Assembly (NCBI GenBank): GCA_948099385.1
Contig: CANUEZ040000105.1
Span: forward strand, 186,001-250,000
Source: Fasciola hepatica
Lineage: Eukaryota > Platyhelminthes > Trematoda > Plagiorchiida > Fasciolidae
Length of the DNA stretch: 64,000 bases
Direction of reading: 5' to 3'
Under the pieces are notes generated by a model. That model made no database searches, was not told the DNA's origin, and saw only the letters and a program-made list of their open reading frames with translations. Positions 48,916-59,103 of this stretch are shown here, one piece after another. The position numbers were made by a program, and so were the translations under genes. How positions within the stretch are numbered: the first letter of the stretch is position 1; every line of letters begins with the position of its first letter.

Positions 48916-49585
48916 TTATAAGTGTACTCTGTCCGTTTCAATGAATTTCTGCTGATAACCAACATCCCACATTTTCCCCGGTGAACAATTTGGAGTTATC
49001 ATTGGACCAACTATGCAGAAGATGCATTTATCAAAGTCCGAAGCACTCTTCTAGTTGAGTAACATTCAGAAAATATGGAACACCTTCTGATGGGTACCTT
49101 ACTTTCCAAATGCTGCGTTCGATGTTCGTCTCGTTTACCAACCGGTATCGGCGATTTGATTGCATTTTACGATATACTTTCCCAATAAAACCAACGTTCC
49201 TGTTACTTTCAGCCATTGAACACTCCTTAATTCGAGTTATAAAAAACGTCTCACCCTTGACTGTGTTCATATGCAGAAAATGTGGAATACTCTTTGATGT
49301 TTAACTTCAATTTTCGAGAGATCTGTTCGACATTCATCTCGTATGTCAGCCAAGATCCATTGAGCCGTCTGACCACCCCCTTAATTTGTTTTTAATTATT
49401 GTTTTGCCTTTAGGGAACACACAATTATTAATTGACCTGTTTTCACTTGAGAATACATACGGGTTCAACATGAGAAAGTTAGTAGAACAAATGAATAGCA
49501 CATATAAAAATAGTACCCCAGATTCGAGGATGGTAATTCGGACCACTCCAAGAACACTATCTATCCATGATACCCAGTGATGCAT
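48916..49585 (-). CDS. Putative four-exon gene, small membrane or secreted protein
   Basis: The exons are 49585-49461 (donor gtatgt), 49368-49255 (acceptor gggtggtcag, donor gtgaga), 49199-49103 (acceptor gaaagtaacag, donor gtaagg) and 49050-48916 (acceptor ttactcaactag). Phase is kept at all three junctions, giving exactly 156 codons plus TAA. The introns are 92, 55 and 52 bp. The ATG at 49585 has A at -3 and an in-frame stop five codons upstream, so it can be the true start. Residues about 17-38 (ITILESGVLFLYVLFICST) form one hydrophobic segment, a signal anchor or late signal peptide. Then come GSWLTYEMNVEQ, YRKMQSNRRYRLVNETNIE and a Cys-bearing end, CIFCIVGPMITPNCSPGK. If the last donor is skipped, the frame ends LEECFGL instead. 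No family is recognised. Confidence 0.6.
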
Positions 49586-50465
49586 GCTACTCGTTGATCA
49601 GATGAAATCATTGGAAGAGAAAAATTCCTCAGTCGCGGTCCGGTTGATAGTACCTAGCGAAAAAGTTTCGAGATTACAACACATACCTTATATTGCTTAG
49701 CTGAATTCCATCCAGAATGAGGTGAGATCAGACGCCTTATTACCCGTACTTCTATACATCTAGTCGGTCAGAAGCTTGCATTTCAATACAACCATTTACC
49801 GAGTTAGCAAATGCTTCTCAAACACTCATGGATAAGGGATATCCCGCTTCCGTAATTCTTCCAATTTGTGTGTTGTATGAGCACCAGTAATCCTCGCAGA
49901 TTGGAAACAACATCAAAGTTATTTTGTTTCCGAGGAATGACACCGGAAACATTCTCTTCTCAATTTGTACATCAGAGCAAACTCGAAACTACATCTAAGG
50001 ACATCCAATTTAGTGCTTTCGAATTCTTAATCTAGATGGTTAAATTGCTACAGCCTCGGCTGCAAATCCGCCACAAGCAGTGATTTTTTTTTCATTTTTG
50101 CCCGAAAAACAGATTGCATGGACTCCTATTTCCTAAAATTGGGGCCAGCATTGCATCTTTACCATATATCTCATCGCATAGAACATCAGGGTGCCCCCTC
50201 ATTTGCTGGGCTCCAATTCGCTGTGAATTTAGCCACTTCATTCCAGGAATTGTTCTAGCTACGATTGAATGTCTGATCGATAGCAGCTGATGATTTTAAT
50301 CCTTCGTTCATTATCTCCGAATTCAGATGATAAAATTCTTTCTCGCTCAGTCATTTTCAGGGTACACTTGAGCTTAATATCATCTGAGACGGTATCTAAC
50401 CTGGCCTTTACAATTGTACGTGCCTTTGCAACCCTAGTCTCATGGTCTGGTAAATTCGTATATCA

Positions 50466-50488
50466 GTATATATATATATATATATATT
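50466..50488. repeat. Short TA microsatellite
   Basis: About 23 bp of TA units. Confidence 0.9.
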
Positions 50489-50799
50489 TATTATAGCTGA
50501 ATAACAACATGCATCATTGAATTGAACGATACGTTCCAAGTGCCAGCTGATGCTTATGATGGTATCTACATATCCTCTAGGCAATGTATGATCTGACCAC
50601 CGCATATATTTCCCCGATACATTTTTCTAAAGAAATTATCTTTTCTGAGAATCTAAGTACACTCAAGGCTGCAAATCCAGTACTAGGGTTTGGCATTATC
50701 CCAATGCATGCACACTTTATTTATATGGTACTGCCTTGGAATTCACTGCCTTTTGTTCACTGGTCTCGATCGCACCATAACTGATTTTAATCTAAATCT

Positions 50800-50802
<3 letters not shown>

Positions 50803-50842
<40 letters not shown>
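50803..50842. repeat. TA microsatellite
   Basis: About 40 bp of TA units. Confidence 0.95.
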
Positions 50843-50846
<4 letters not shown>

Positions 50847-51016
50847 ACTAGTGTGCAATACTGATTCGCATGAAGTAAACCACTGTTTGTTTAGGTAGAA
50901 CGAGCAAAGTCGACTTTATCCAAATTGATCAAATATTGACATATGGAATGACCATTGGAAATCGAATTTCAACGGCCAGATGCTTTTGGCATTGTTGGCT
51001 TTGTTTGTTAAGGGCG

Positions 51017-51168
51017 TGTGGTGTTCAGAACGAAGTAGATTACCAACAGAACTTTAACGTATTATAGAAAGTGGACAGTACAATGCAAAAGTCATCAAAT
51101 CATAAATTGAATGTATGGATCGATCGATTGTCTGTTTAAGCACGCACCTGTTCAAACCGATCACAACA
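51017..51168 (-). repeat. Gypsy 3' LTR
   Basis: It aligns with 55057-55209 from tgtggtgttcagaac to the closing cacaaca. Shared blocks include agattaccaacagaac and tcgatcga. Confidence 0.8.
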
Positions 51169-51643
51169 CCACTTCACCTTATTTGTTTGAGCTAAACGTA
51201 ACACTCAACTGGAAATCGTTCGCGGATGAATCTTCGGAGCCCCACGCAGTTTGCTGCAGACATGCGTGAAAACGAAGTGGTACCCGACGAAAATGGCTTC
51301 GGTGGTCGTCTCCCACAAAGTGTTGGATTACGTCGAAGAGCGTTTACCTTAGTGCAGTCCTCCAGCAAGTATGTACTGCGAGATTCAATAAGTCCAACTT
51401 TTATTGGGGAGATAGCTTGTTCTTTCCTTCGCGAACTTGAAGTTTGCGAAGCCTGACAAGTGTTTCGGACTGAAATGTTTGACCTTATCGCCTGTGTTTA
51501 TTTTGGTAACTGGTTCTTCTCTCCTTTTCTTCCGGTTTTGGATCGCTGTACTCCAGCCGCGCGGCGTTCAATCACGCTCGTGTTTGTCTGCCGAACATTA
51601 AATACGAGGGAGTGTTTCCGGTGGAAGTACGCGGTGTAGTGCT

Positions 51644-52110
51644 CTAGGCGGCTAATGCAGCAGTAATGGACATCTCCCACTTCTCCCCTTCAATGGCTGT
51701 GGTTTGAATGATTTCTTCCAATGTGCAAATTTGGCGTTCCACCATGCCATTTCCTGGGCCATTGTACGAAACCGCACGCATACGGAAAATACTATTCTCA
51801 GTAAGGTAGTTCCTGAATTCACTACTGCGAAACAGAGGACCATTGTCGGTGAATATTTCGTCAGGTAGACCGAACATAGATAATAGGTGTTTCAGCCATC
51901 ACAGAATCATGGAAGTAGTAATTTCGCAGCATAGAAATGTCTCCAGCCACTTGCAGTAGAAACATGTGGCAAAAAGAACGTTCCGCTAGTGATAAGGGGC
52001 GTTTCCAAACGGTCCCATGATATTAATTGCAACTTTTGCCCAAGGTTTCATTGGATGCCCAAAAGGGTGAATGGGTGCCTTCAGTGGCTTTGTGCCTTTC
52101 TCACAATGCA
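51644..52110 (-). pseudogene. Gypsy integrase
   Basis: The catalytic core reads VAINIMGPF, FTDNGPLFRSSEFRNYL and YNGPGNGMVER, the first, second and third acidic positions of the D-D-E triad. The first Asp is Asn here (INIMGPF), which would abolish activity. Two stops fall between the first and second motifs. Upstream, at about 52160-52290, lies the remnant of the zinc-binding region (ISAGHEVHPVIERTKAH). Confidence 0.8.
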
Positions 52111-52529
52111 CATAAAGTGCACATTCCCTTACTAAATCCCAACACTAGAGTTGAATTGTGGCTACCAGTAGTATTCACATATGTGGGCCTTTGTTCTCTC
52201 GATAACAGGGTGCACCTCGTGCCCAGCTGATATAACAGCAGGAACTAAACTTTCCATTAAAACAAGACGATAACTTCTCATGACACATTTATTACTACTG
52301 AAAGTTCTTCTTTGACAGCATGAAATGGTAACAAATCGCTTTGTAGTTGTTGTCTCTTTGGCCATTTCATGGGAACGTTTTCACAGACGGATTCCAGTAA
52401 TGAATCACCCTCAGTGTGTTTCTCATTATCACCAAGCGTAATCGTTTTGGGATTCGAATCATTGAGAAACGCAATCATGTTGACCTCCTCCAGATCGCTG
52501 TTCTCACCGACATTGTCTAAAGGAAGACG

Positions 52530-52900
52530 AAAAAGCGCTTCGGCTACTTGGTTGTCATGTCCGCCAACATAGACGATATGAATATCATAAATCAGTGGTC
52601 GTGCGTACCAGCGGCTGAGGCGAACAATTCGTGGATTTCTGCTACCGCAACGAAGTAGAGTGGTCAAACGGGCGTGGTCAGTTTGCAAAACAAAACGCCG
52701 TTCAAAAAGGTAGAGGTGCCACTTTTCGCATGCCCAAACACATGCGAGAGCCTCCTTCTCCTCGGTAGAGTAATTTCGCTTGGTGGCAGATAGAGCTCGT
52801 GAAGCATAAGCAACTACTTTCTCCATACACTCTTGTAACTGAGATAGCTCAGCTCCAATCCCAACGTCGGAAGGGGTCTGTAGAAATGTACATAGGACAG
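52530..52900 (-). pseudogene. Gypsy RNase H
   Basis: The frame contains ALSATKRNYSTEEKEALACV, a perfect match to the conserved E-K-E-x-LA region, then WHLYLFERRFVLQTDHARL with the conserved TDH. It closes with GGHDNQVAEALFRLPL, a decayed form of N-x-VADALSRLP. A frameshift separates it from the reverse transcriptase. The open frame continues to 52278 into the RNase H-integrase linker. Confidence 0.85.
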
Positions 52901-53154
52901 CTCTCGTCGAAAATGGCTAGTGTGGGAGTTGAAGCAGCCAGCTGACGAATATAGTTATAGGCACACTCTTGCCCAGTATTTCAAACAAATTCTTGTCCAT
53001 TTCATGTCAGTTTGTGTAACGTGTCCGATATGGTTGCAAAGGATTTAAATTGCCGGTGGTAGTTAGTTACATACCTGAAAGTGGTTTACTTGTTCAACTG
53101 GTACTGACTTCTGGCATTCCAGGATAGCACGTTCATTCTCCTCATTAGGCTTCA

Positions 53155-53680
53155 CTGCAGTCGATGAAATGACATGACCCAGAAACTCGAATTATGACAC
53201 AACGAATAGGCACTTTCGTAAATTTGGACGCAAATTTAATTCATTGAACCGAAGCAATACGTTACTTAGGTTAGACGCGTGCTCTTCGTGAGATTTGCCG
53301 AATACACAAATATCATCCATGTAAACTAGGCAACCTTACAGATCTGCGAAAGAAAGTGGCGTAAACCTTTGCCAGGCTGCTGGTGCATTTGGCCCGCCTC
53401 TTACGAATTACTTTGTTTTGAAAGGGTCCACTTCGAGTTAGAAAAGCCACCAAGGGTCGTGAATTAGTTGTGACTGGAGTGTGAAAATAGGCGCTCCTCA
53501 CATCCAACTTCGAAAACACCCTAGCACCGATTACCTTTACGATTAGTTCGCCCTCAGTTGGCAACGGAAAGTTGTCTACTGTGAAGTGTTTGTTTAGCAT
53601 GCGTAAATCAGCACAGACTCGTACAGATCCATCTCGTTTGAGAACTGTAACCAAAAGGTGTACCCACTCAGCGCGTTATA
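53155..53680 (-). pseudogene. Gypsy reverse transcriptase
   Basis: The minus strand reads VTVLKRDGSVRVCADLRMLN, then FSKLDVRSAYFHTPV (catalytic D-x-x-x-AY block) and RPLVAFLTRSGPFQ. After a frameshift come LVYMDDICVFGKSHEEHA with the YMDD box at 53312-53323, and FEFLGHVISS preceded by a stop. The frame upstream, 53984-53733, is the usual basic protease-RT linker ending NATPFSIHQPCPIALAKR. Confidence 0.85.
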
Positions 53681-54258
53681 TTGGTTTGAATAAATCGTTC
53701 TGCTGCTTTTTCCGAAGTGCTATAGTAACCGCCTACCTTTTAGCAAGTGCTATTGGACAGGGTTGGTGTATGCTGAATGGGGTTGCGTTCGAAAGCAGTC
53801 GTATTCTGTGTTGTCCATTTGGAATTCGCCCGATGGGGACCTTAAACAAATTGGGATATTTCACCTGGAAACCGTTATCTTCTACGTTTGTGACAAGCAT
53901 TCTGTCAACGCATGGAGCAGCTCGCAGCGATACCATGGCATTTCGTGTCAAGAGCGGTTTAATCTTATTGTTGGACACGTACACAGTAATTCAGTGCACA
54001 CAAATTTCGTTTAGAAACAACGTTATAGGTAAAAAACCAAGAAAGATCACTGTGACGGTCGAATGGCTACAAGAAGTGTACAATGACGGGTCTACCGGCA
54101 AAGTGGTAAAATGAGTGCGGTAAAGATCGTAGGGTATTACAGTCATCATCTTGTTCGAAATAGACCATACGAATATCAGGCAAAGGCAATTTAGGTTCAA
54201 CATTATGCAAAGATTTACAAGGTGAACGAGTATTCAAGGTGTCAATGTTATCAGATCA

Positions 54259-54341
54259 CTAGAATTCGTGCCGCGTAAGTAAGAAAAAGTACGTTTACGA
54301 CAAAAACGAGCAAAATGACCATACTTACCGCCAATGTGGCA
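54259..54341 (-). pseudogene. Gypsy gag zinc knuckle
   Basis: The frame reads NAQCHIGGKYGHFARFC, a CCHC knuckle (C-x2-C-x4-H-x4-C) in which the second Cys is Gly. The core spans 54300-54341. Confidence 0.65.
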
Positions 54342-54586
54342 CTGGGCATTTGACGCGGGACCGAGTTTACAGTCAACCTTGTGTTGGGTACTTCCACATC
54401 TAAAGGATCAAACACGCTATTTCGGGACACCATCCGTCTTTGGTTCTACAGCTCTGTTACGAGTAATATCCATATTGAATACGTCGGTATGGAATAGTTT
54501 TCCCTGCTCATGAATGCCACTTCTGGTATGCACAGTGTTGCATGCAATATCCTAATTGAGTTTAAGGAAATTTTCTGCATGTAAAG

Positions 54587-54832
54587 CTACACGAAATGTT
54601 TGATCACAAACGCCCGAAACCAGTTATTGAACAAGAAGTACCTCTTCAACTTTGCTGGCACTGAGTTGTGTACAGCACAGACAAGCCGAGAAATGAAATC
54701 AGTCATCCATCCGGGTTGCAGCTTCATGAGTGGAAGTTTGTAACGTGCCACATAGGCATTTATACGGGGTTCCCAATGTTTGTGTAATGTTTCCAGCGCA
54801 TCCTTCAACGATGCTTTCAAGCGCAAACCCAA
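54587..54832 (-). pseudogene. Gypsy gag-like region
   Basis: An 81-codon frame (LRLKASLKDALETLHKHWEP, then ARYKLPLMKLQPG) sits where gag belongs, between the primer-binding site and the knuckle. No stronger motif is visible, so the label rests on position. Confidence 0.45.
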
Positions 54833-55034
54833 TGCGTGAAAAAGCTTTTCTCCTTCATCCCCATATGTAGTAGAAGAAGTTTCAGCTTATGTACTTCTGG
54901 AAGTTTGATGCCAGTTCCAATGACGGACAAATCTCCACCTAATCGATTAAAGTAAATTTCTACTCATTCTACGAATCGGAGGATGGTTTACCAGTGGCAT
55001 CGATCCAAAAGTGATCTGTAGCAGTCATTTCGCA

Positions 55035-55054
55035 GGTTTGAAGCCGAGACGCCA
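55035..55054 (-). other. Gypsy primer-binding site
   Basis: Read on the minus strand it starts TGGCGTCTCGGC, two bases inside the 5' LTR. The plus-strand form ends gagacgcca like a tRNA 3' end. It shares TGGCGTC and the two-base spacer with the TRIM at 17.4 kb. Confidence 0.65.
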
Positions 55055-55056
55055 AA

Positions 55057-55209
55057 TGTTGTGTTCAGAACTAAGCAGATTACCAACAGAACATTTCTGT
55101 ATTTTAGAACGTGGACATTGCACTGTAATAGCCAGCCAAAGCATAATTTGGATGTATGAATCGATCGACTGTCTGACTTATCATGTACCTGTTCATACCA
55201 AACACAGCA
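55057..55209 (-). repeat. Gypsy 5' LTR
   Basis: It begins tgttgtgttcagaac and ends aacacagca on the plus strand. It aligns with 51017-51168 at roughly 75 to 80% by eye. Confidence 0.8.
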
Positions 55210-55328
55210 ATGAGGCTTTTGATATGGTTGGCAATTTTTATTAAAGGGGTAAGAAAAACTATTTATTCTGTACGTGGTTTTTGTTGGGTTTGTTTATAAT
55301 GCTTTCTTTTTGCCACCCCTTAATATAG

Positions 55329-56199
55329 ATCGAAGACGATAGAGTAGATGAAATGGGTCCAAACACTGAACAACTTCTTCCAAACTGGGTAAACGTGAGC
55401 TTGTTCTGTGTTGAGGTCATTGTTGTCACCAAGGCAGATTTTTTAACTTAAACCTTGCTTGAGAACTGCATCTTCATTAGTTCGCCTGAGGAATTTTCGT
55501 GTGAACATATGCTATTCATAACAAACTGATAAAATGTGGCGCAACTCAACAGCTGCGTCTCTATTCCGAAGTGCACTGTCTCAAATCGGCTAGCCAAAAT
55601 GATCGCTAGAGACAAATGATCACAGCCAGATTATCAATGAGCACCATATAATGGATTTCACTTACCATTCAACATAGCCGATTGGTGCAAAGTGCACGTT
55701 ATCATAGTAGATAGTAACTTGCCCATCATCGACCACCACAGATACACGATGAACACATTTGCGTCACGTATAAAACAACTGTATAGACACATTTTCTATA
55801 ATCGCAGCTGATCAGCTTTGGAACACCTAGTATACATGTATGAATCTCTGTTCACTTATTTTACTTTGAATTCGTATACAGAACTGCCAGTGAATCTACT
55901 GACTGCAAGGATTATTTTCGCCAGATGTTAATCTGTATTGAGTGGAAGAATCTTGGAAATCTTAATGACACCTTCCTCTCTTGATGCATTCGTTCACAAC
56001 AGATTTTGGTTGGGATATGATTGGTATGCTTTAGGAGGTATTTCATCTTACGATAAATTATTGTTAGAATGTCTTCCTTTAAATGTTTACGGCAGTGATC
56101 AATCAGGTGTAGCTTGTAAACGACCGGAACCGAATCACCTAATTCGAGGTATCTTGACTAATAATTCAAAAACGCTCTTTGTAAATACCAAGTGGGCCA
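55329..56199 (+). CDS. Putative gene fragment, two exons, function unknown
   Basis: Exon 55329-55388 (acceptor ccttaatatag, donor gtaaacg) reads IEDDRVDEMGPNTEQLLPNW. Exon 55943-56199 (acceptor ctgtattgag, donor gtaagttttt) reads ILMTPSSLDAFVHNRFWLGY, WYALGGISSYDKLLLECLPL and VYGSDQSGVACKRPEPNHL. The phases do not join directly, so at least one exon between them is missing or they are unrelated. The second exon has a strong donor and uses AT-rich codons. Splicing to the next acceptor (56258) would end the protein after four residues. A minus-strand exon pair around 55440-55760 is also possible in phase, so strand is not certain for this stretch. Confidence 0.35.
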
Positions 56200-57073
56200 G
56201 TAAGTTTTTTTAGTCTTCAGCTTTGTTTATCACGTATATTATATAAATCTTCTATTAGCACCGATACAGTGAGAAGATTCGAGGACAGAATAGACTTCTC
56301 AAAAGAGTTAGTGAGTCAGAGCAGTGTGAATGAGTGAAAGGGCAGCGCCGCGGCATAGTACGTTCTATGTAATACATTTTTGATGCGTTCTTTATTAAGC
56401 CTTACCTGGTTTAAGCTAATGACAGACAACTCTAATCCCATTATCATTATTGGTGCGATTTAGTGGTGATTCGGTATCGGGAGTGTTTGAGAACAGGTGC
56501 TATATTAAGATAGGCACAACAAGAATCTCTAAAGCTGAAGATATCACTCAACTCCGTACAACCGATTGACTTGATCAGTGGAATTCCGCACAACGCAAAA
56601 CACCATGAGGCAATACAATCTCGTCCACATTCATGCTCGTGGTGATTAATAATGTTACCCATTTTGGTTCCCACAATGTATATTTGAATACCTTATCCGG
56701 TTTACACGTATTATTCCATAAGTAAGCAAGACATTTGATGAGACTTTTGGTAACGAGGGATGGATTAACATATTCAACTGGAAGTCCTACTGCCGAAACC
56801 GAATATGTGATCCTACTATAATATTTTCGCACATCAATATATTGAACGATGGGGATTTAAATTGTAAATTGTCTTCCGGACCAGACATAACTTGTCCACA
56901 CACAAACAAAATATTCTGCGGATTCCGTGACGTCATTCTCTAAACTGCCATTTTGAACGGTTTTTTTTAACAATTGAACAACGTTATCGAGGGAAGGCTC
57001 ATCTCTTGATCACGTCAGAGTTCTGATGGTCGGTATCGTTGGTCACCGAAATATATTAAACCGTCAGTAGCAG
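56200..57073. other. No gene assigned
   Basis: Two overlapping minus-strand frames (56447-56832) in different phases were seen, neither with a splice pair. A T8 run lies near 56962. Confidence 0.45.
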
Positions 57074-57319
57074 TTTGAAGTGATTCAATTCGAATGCTGG
57101 AGGCAACGTCTAACTAAATTTGGGGCATTTCATATTTTACACTCACCTGAATTCGCTCACAGTTCTAAAACTCTTCCGCAAAATTTGAAAAAAATACCAA
57201 GGATTTACATGCCGAAAAGAAATCACAAGACAAAGGGATTGCAAATGAGAAAATCAGCAGTTGCACAGAGGATGATGATACCATCTAACCAGAACAGAAA
57301 CAATCCGACGCCCGTGTGA
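57074..57319 (+). CDS. Putative terminal exon, basic tail
   Basis: It follows acceptor gtcagtagcag and runs 81 codons to TGA: FEVIQFECWRQRLTKFGAFH, SPEFAHSSKTLPQNLKKIPR, then a strongly basic end (MPKRNHKTKGLQMRK and SNQNRNNPTPV). AATAAA at 57327-57332 follows the stop by seven bases, which supports a gene end. A phase-0 upstream exon ending near 57028 is possible, but its donor is weak (gtcggt). Confidence 0.45.
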   Translation, partial: FEVIQFECWRQRLTKFGAFHILHSPEFAHSSKTLPQNLKKIPRIYMPKRNHKTKGLQMRKSAVAQRMMIPSNQNRNNPTPV

Positions 57320-57326
57320 TAATTCG

Positions 57327-57332
57327 AATAAA
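57327..57332 (+). terminator. Poly(A) signal AATAAA
   Basis: Seven bases after the TGA at 57317-57319. Confidence 0.5.
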
Positions 57333-58755
57333 ACAAATCAGAAACCTGATTCTTCGGTTCATCTTGCATTCTTTGGGACACGACGAACACTTATTCACGA
57401 ATCTGTGCTTAAGAAGGATTAGTTCTAGAATGAGCAGGAATTCGGCAGTTGAATAGAAAAAGTCTTCAAATTCAGTCGTGCTGTCCATTTAAACGCCGAA
57501 CCGTTTGCCACGTAGCCAGTCCATCCAGACTAAGTGCCTAAACTGATCTTTCTCCAAGTTGTCAAACTATTGGATTATAACTTCTTGAACGTACTTCCCC
57601 GTATTGATTATGCTTGACATCTTTCCAGCGGAAATACCACCTGGTCAGTACTGTCGCATTCCCTATTAGAATGGGTGTTCAGTTCAGCATTTGTCTCAAT
57701 AAGAAACCCAACTCGATCTCCGTTGCCCATCGTGCTCCACATAACTGTCCCGGTACCCCTTTCTAAAAGTTTCTCAACCACGTCTCTACGTCTGACATTA
57801 AAATGTTACATTCCCAATTGCCACCAAAAGTGTGCCGGCTAAAATATCACCCGGAAATAAGTTGTTGGACCCAAATATGAGACCATTCAAGGAATTATTT
57901 GAAATGATTCGGTAAATTCTGTTTGCGTGTGTGCATTTTATGCAATCTACCGTAGTCCCATTCCTAACATGCTCTCTCACAAATAGATTCCACGAGGGAG
58001 CGTGTTTCCAAGTCCAAAAACCACAACATCATTAGACCTTGTTCCAAGTCCATAAGAACTGAGCTTTGCATCGCGTTGAGTTACTAACAGCAAGTAGATG
58101 TCTGATTATGCATCTTACCATTGCCTATTCACTGGAGCGTATCATGAACCACAACCATTCATGACTCGATTTCTCCGTTTCGAATGCACTGACACAGTTC
58201 AACTCTATTTTTATGATATATATTGCATGGACGTTTCACGTTCATTTCCGTGACTATGGTGCCATATGAATGTGCATTTTCATCATGTGAGAAATTTGCT
58301 GAGAACTTCATCTATGCTCCATTTATACATGAGAACTGCCTTCCGGAGATCCAAACTCTCGACGGGCACCTCACTGCCGGTGCACTACACCGATAGACCA
58401 CTCTATAAACACTCTATAAATACAAATCCTCCCCGAGGATCGGTCTTTAAAGATATTGTTTTGGTCACGATGATAAAATTTGTTCGAGGCAGACATAGGT
58501 ATATCGAATATAACAAGAATTAGCATATATTTGATCCCAGGTTGATAGTCTAGCCTCTTGATATTATTAATATGATTTCACCCGGGTGAATCTAGAGTTC
58601 TATAGCTCCAGGTGTGAGAGCGGAAGCAGATTTTACCATTTGTCATAAATGTCTTCTATTTTCACCTGAAAATGGGTTAAAAAGAACTTGGGGAATAATT
58701 GTGACATTGTTATACGTGAACCCGATACGGCCCTTTGTATTACATTTTGTAACAG
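57333..58755. other. No gene recognised
   Basis: Frames are short and unsupported (for example 57798-57980 on the minus strand and 58266-58523 on the plus strand). No repeat was seen. Confidence 0.45.
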
Positions 58756-59103
58756 GACAGAATTTATCATGAAAATGGAAAATGTTCAGGAAGACACACC
58801 CAAGTTGACAAAGCTGGTGACCGAGATGGGAAGAGAATGGGGTAGAGACGTTTCCACTCAGGATACTGCTATGGCAGTAACAGAAGGACGTAGCGAACTC
58901 ATTATTATTTGAAAAGAAACTTTCTAAGGAAAACATCATCGCCAATAATCCATGGGTGGCTGAAAAACACAAAACAGCAGCGTCTATCAAGGACCTTTAC
59001 TCGACAGGTGCGACTGAATGCAGAGTGCAGCAGCTTATCCGTTGAAAATGTTACTGGAACCTATAATATATACTACGTTGCAGCTTGGTGTGAAACAATT
59101 TGA
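58756..59103 (+). CDS. Putative three-exon gene end, function unknown
   Basis: The exons are 58756-58816 (acceptor cattttgtaacag, donor gtgacc), 58884-59007 (acceptor gcagtaacag, donor gtgcga) and 59084-59103 (acceptor tactacgttgcag) ending TGA. Phase is kept at both junctions. The joined frame reads EFIMKMENVQEDTPKLTKL, KDVANSLLFEKKLSKENIIA, NNPWVAEKHKTAASIKDLYS and ends AWCETI. It is a charged, helical, cytosolic-looking protein with no recognised domain. The opposite strand is open for 115 codons across the same region, so the choice of strand rests on the splice sites and charge pattern. Confidence 0.45.

Larger units (their letters stand above)
49586..51016. other. No gene; two TA microsatellites
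   Basis: TA runs at 50466-50488 and 50803-50842. Short frames only; no splice-supported exon. Confidence 0.55.
51017..55209 (-). mobile_element. Decayed full-length Ty3/gypsy LTR retrotransposon
   Basis: Two direct repeats of about 152 bp bound a 4.2 kb minus-strand element. In order it holds a primer-binding site, a gag-like region with a zinc knuckle, reverse transcriptase with YMDD, RNase H, and integrase with a zinc-finger region and catalytic core. Domain order RT-RH-IN is that of Ty3/gypsy. Each domain is split by stops or frameshifts and the LTRs have clearly diverged, so it is old. No target-site duplication was found beside the LTRs. A protease motif (D-T/S-G) was not seen, and the region where it should lie (54.0-54.25 kb) is frameshifted. 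Confidence 0.88.

Noticed and set aside
56259..56343. An attractive continuation (TDTVRRFEDRIDF) after the 55943-56199 exon
   Set aside because: The donor at 56200 leaves one base, not two, so this frame is out of phase with the exon.
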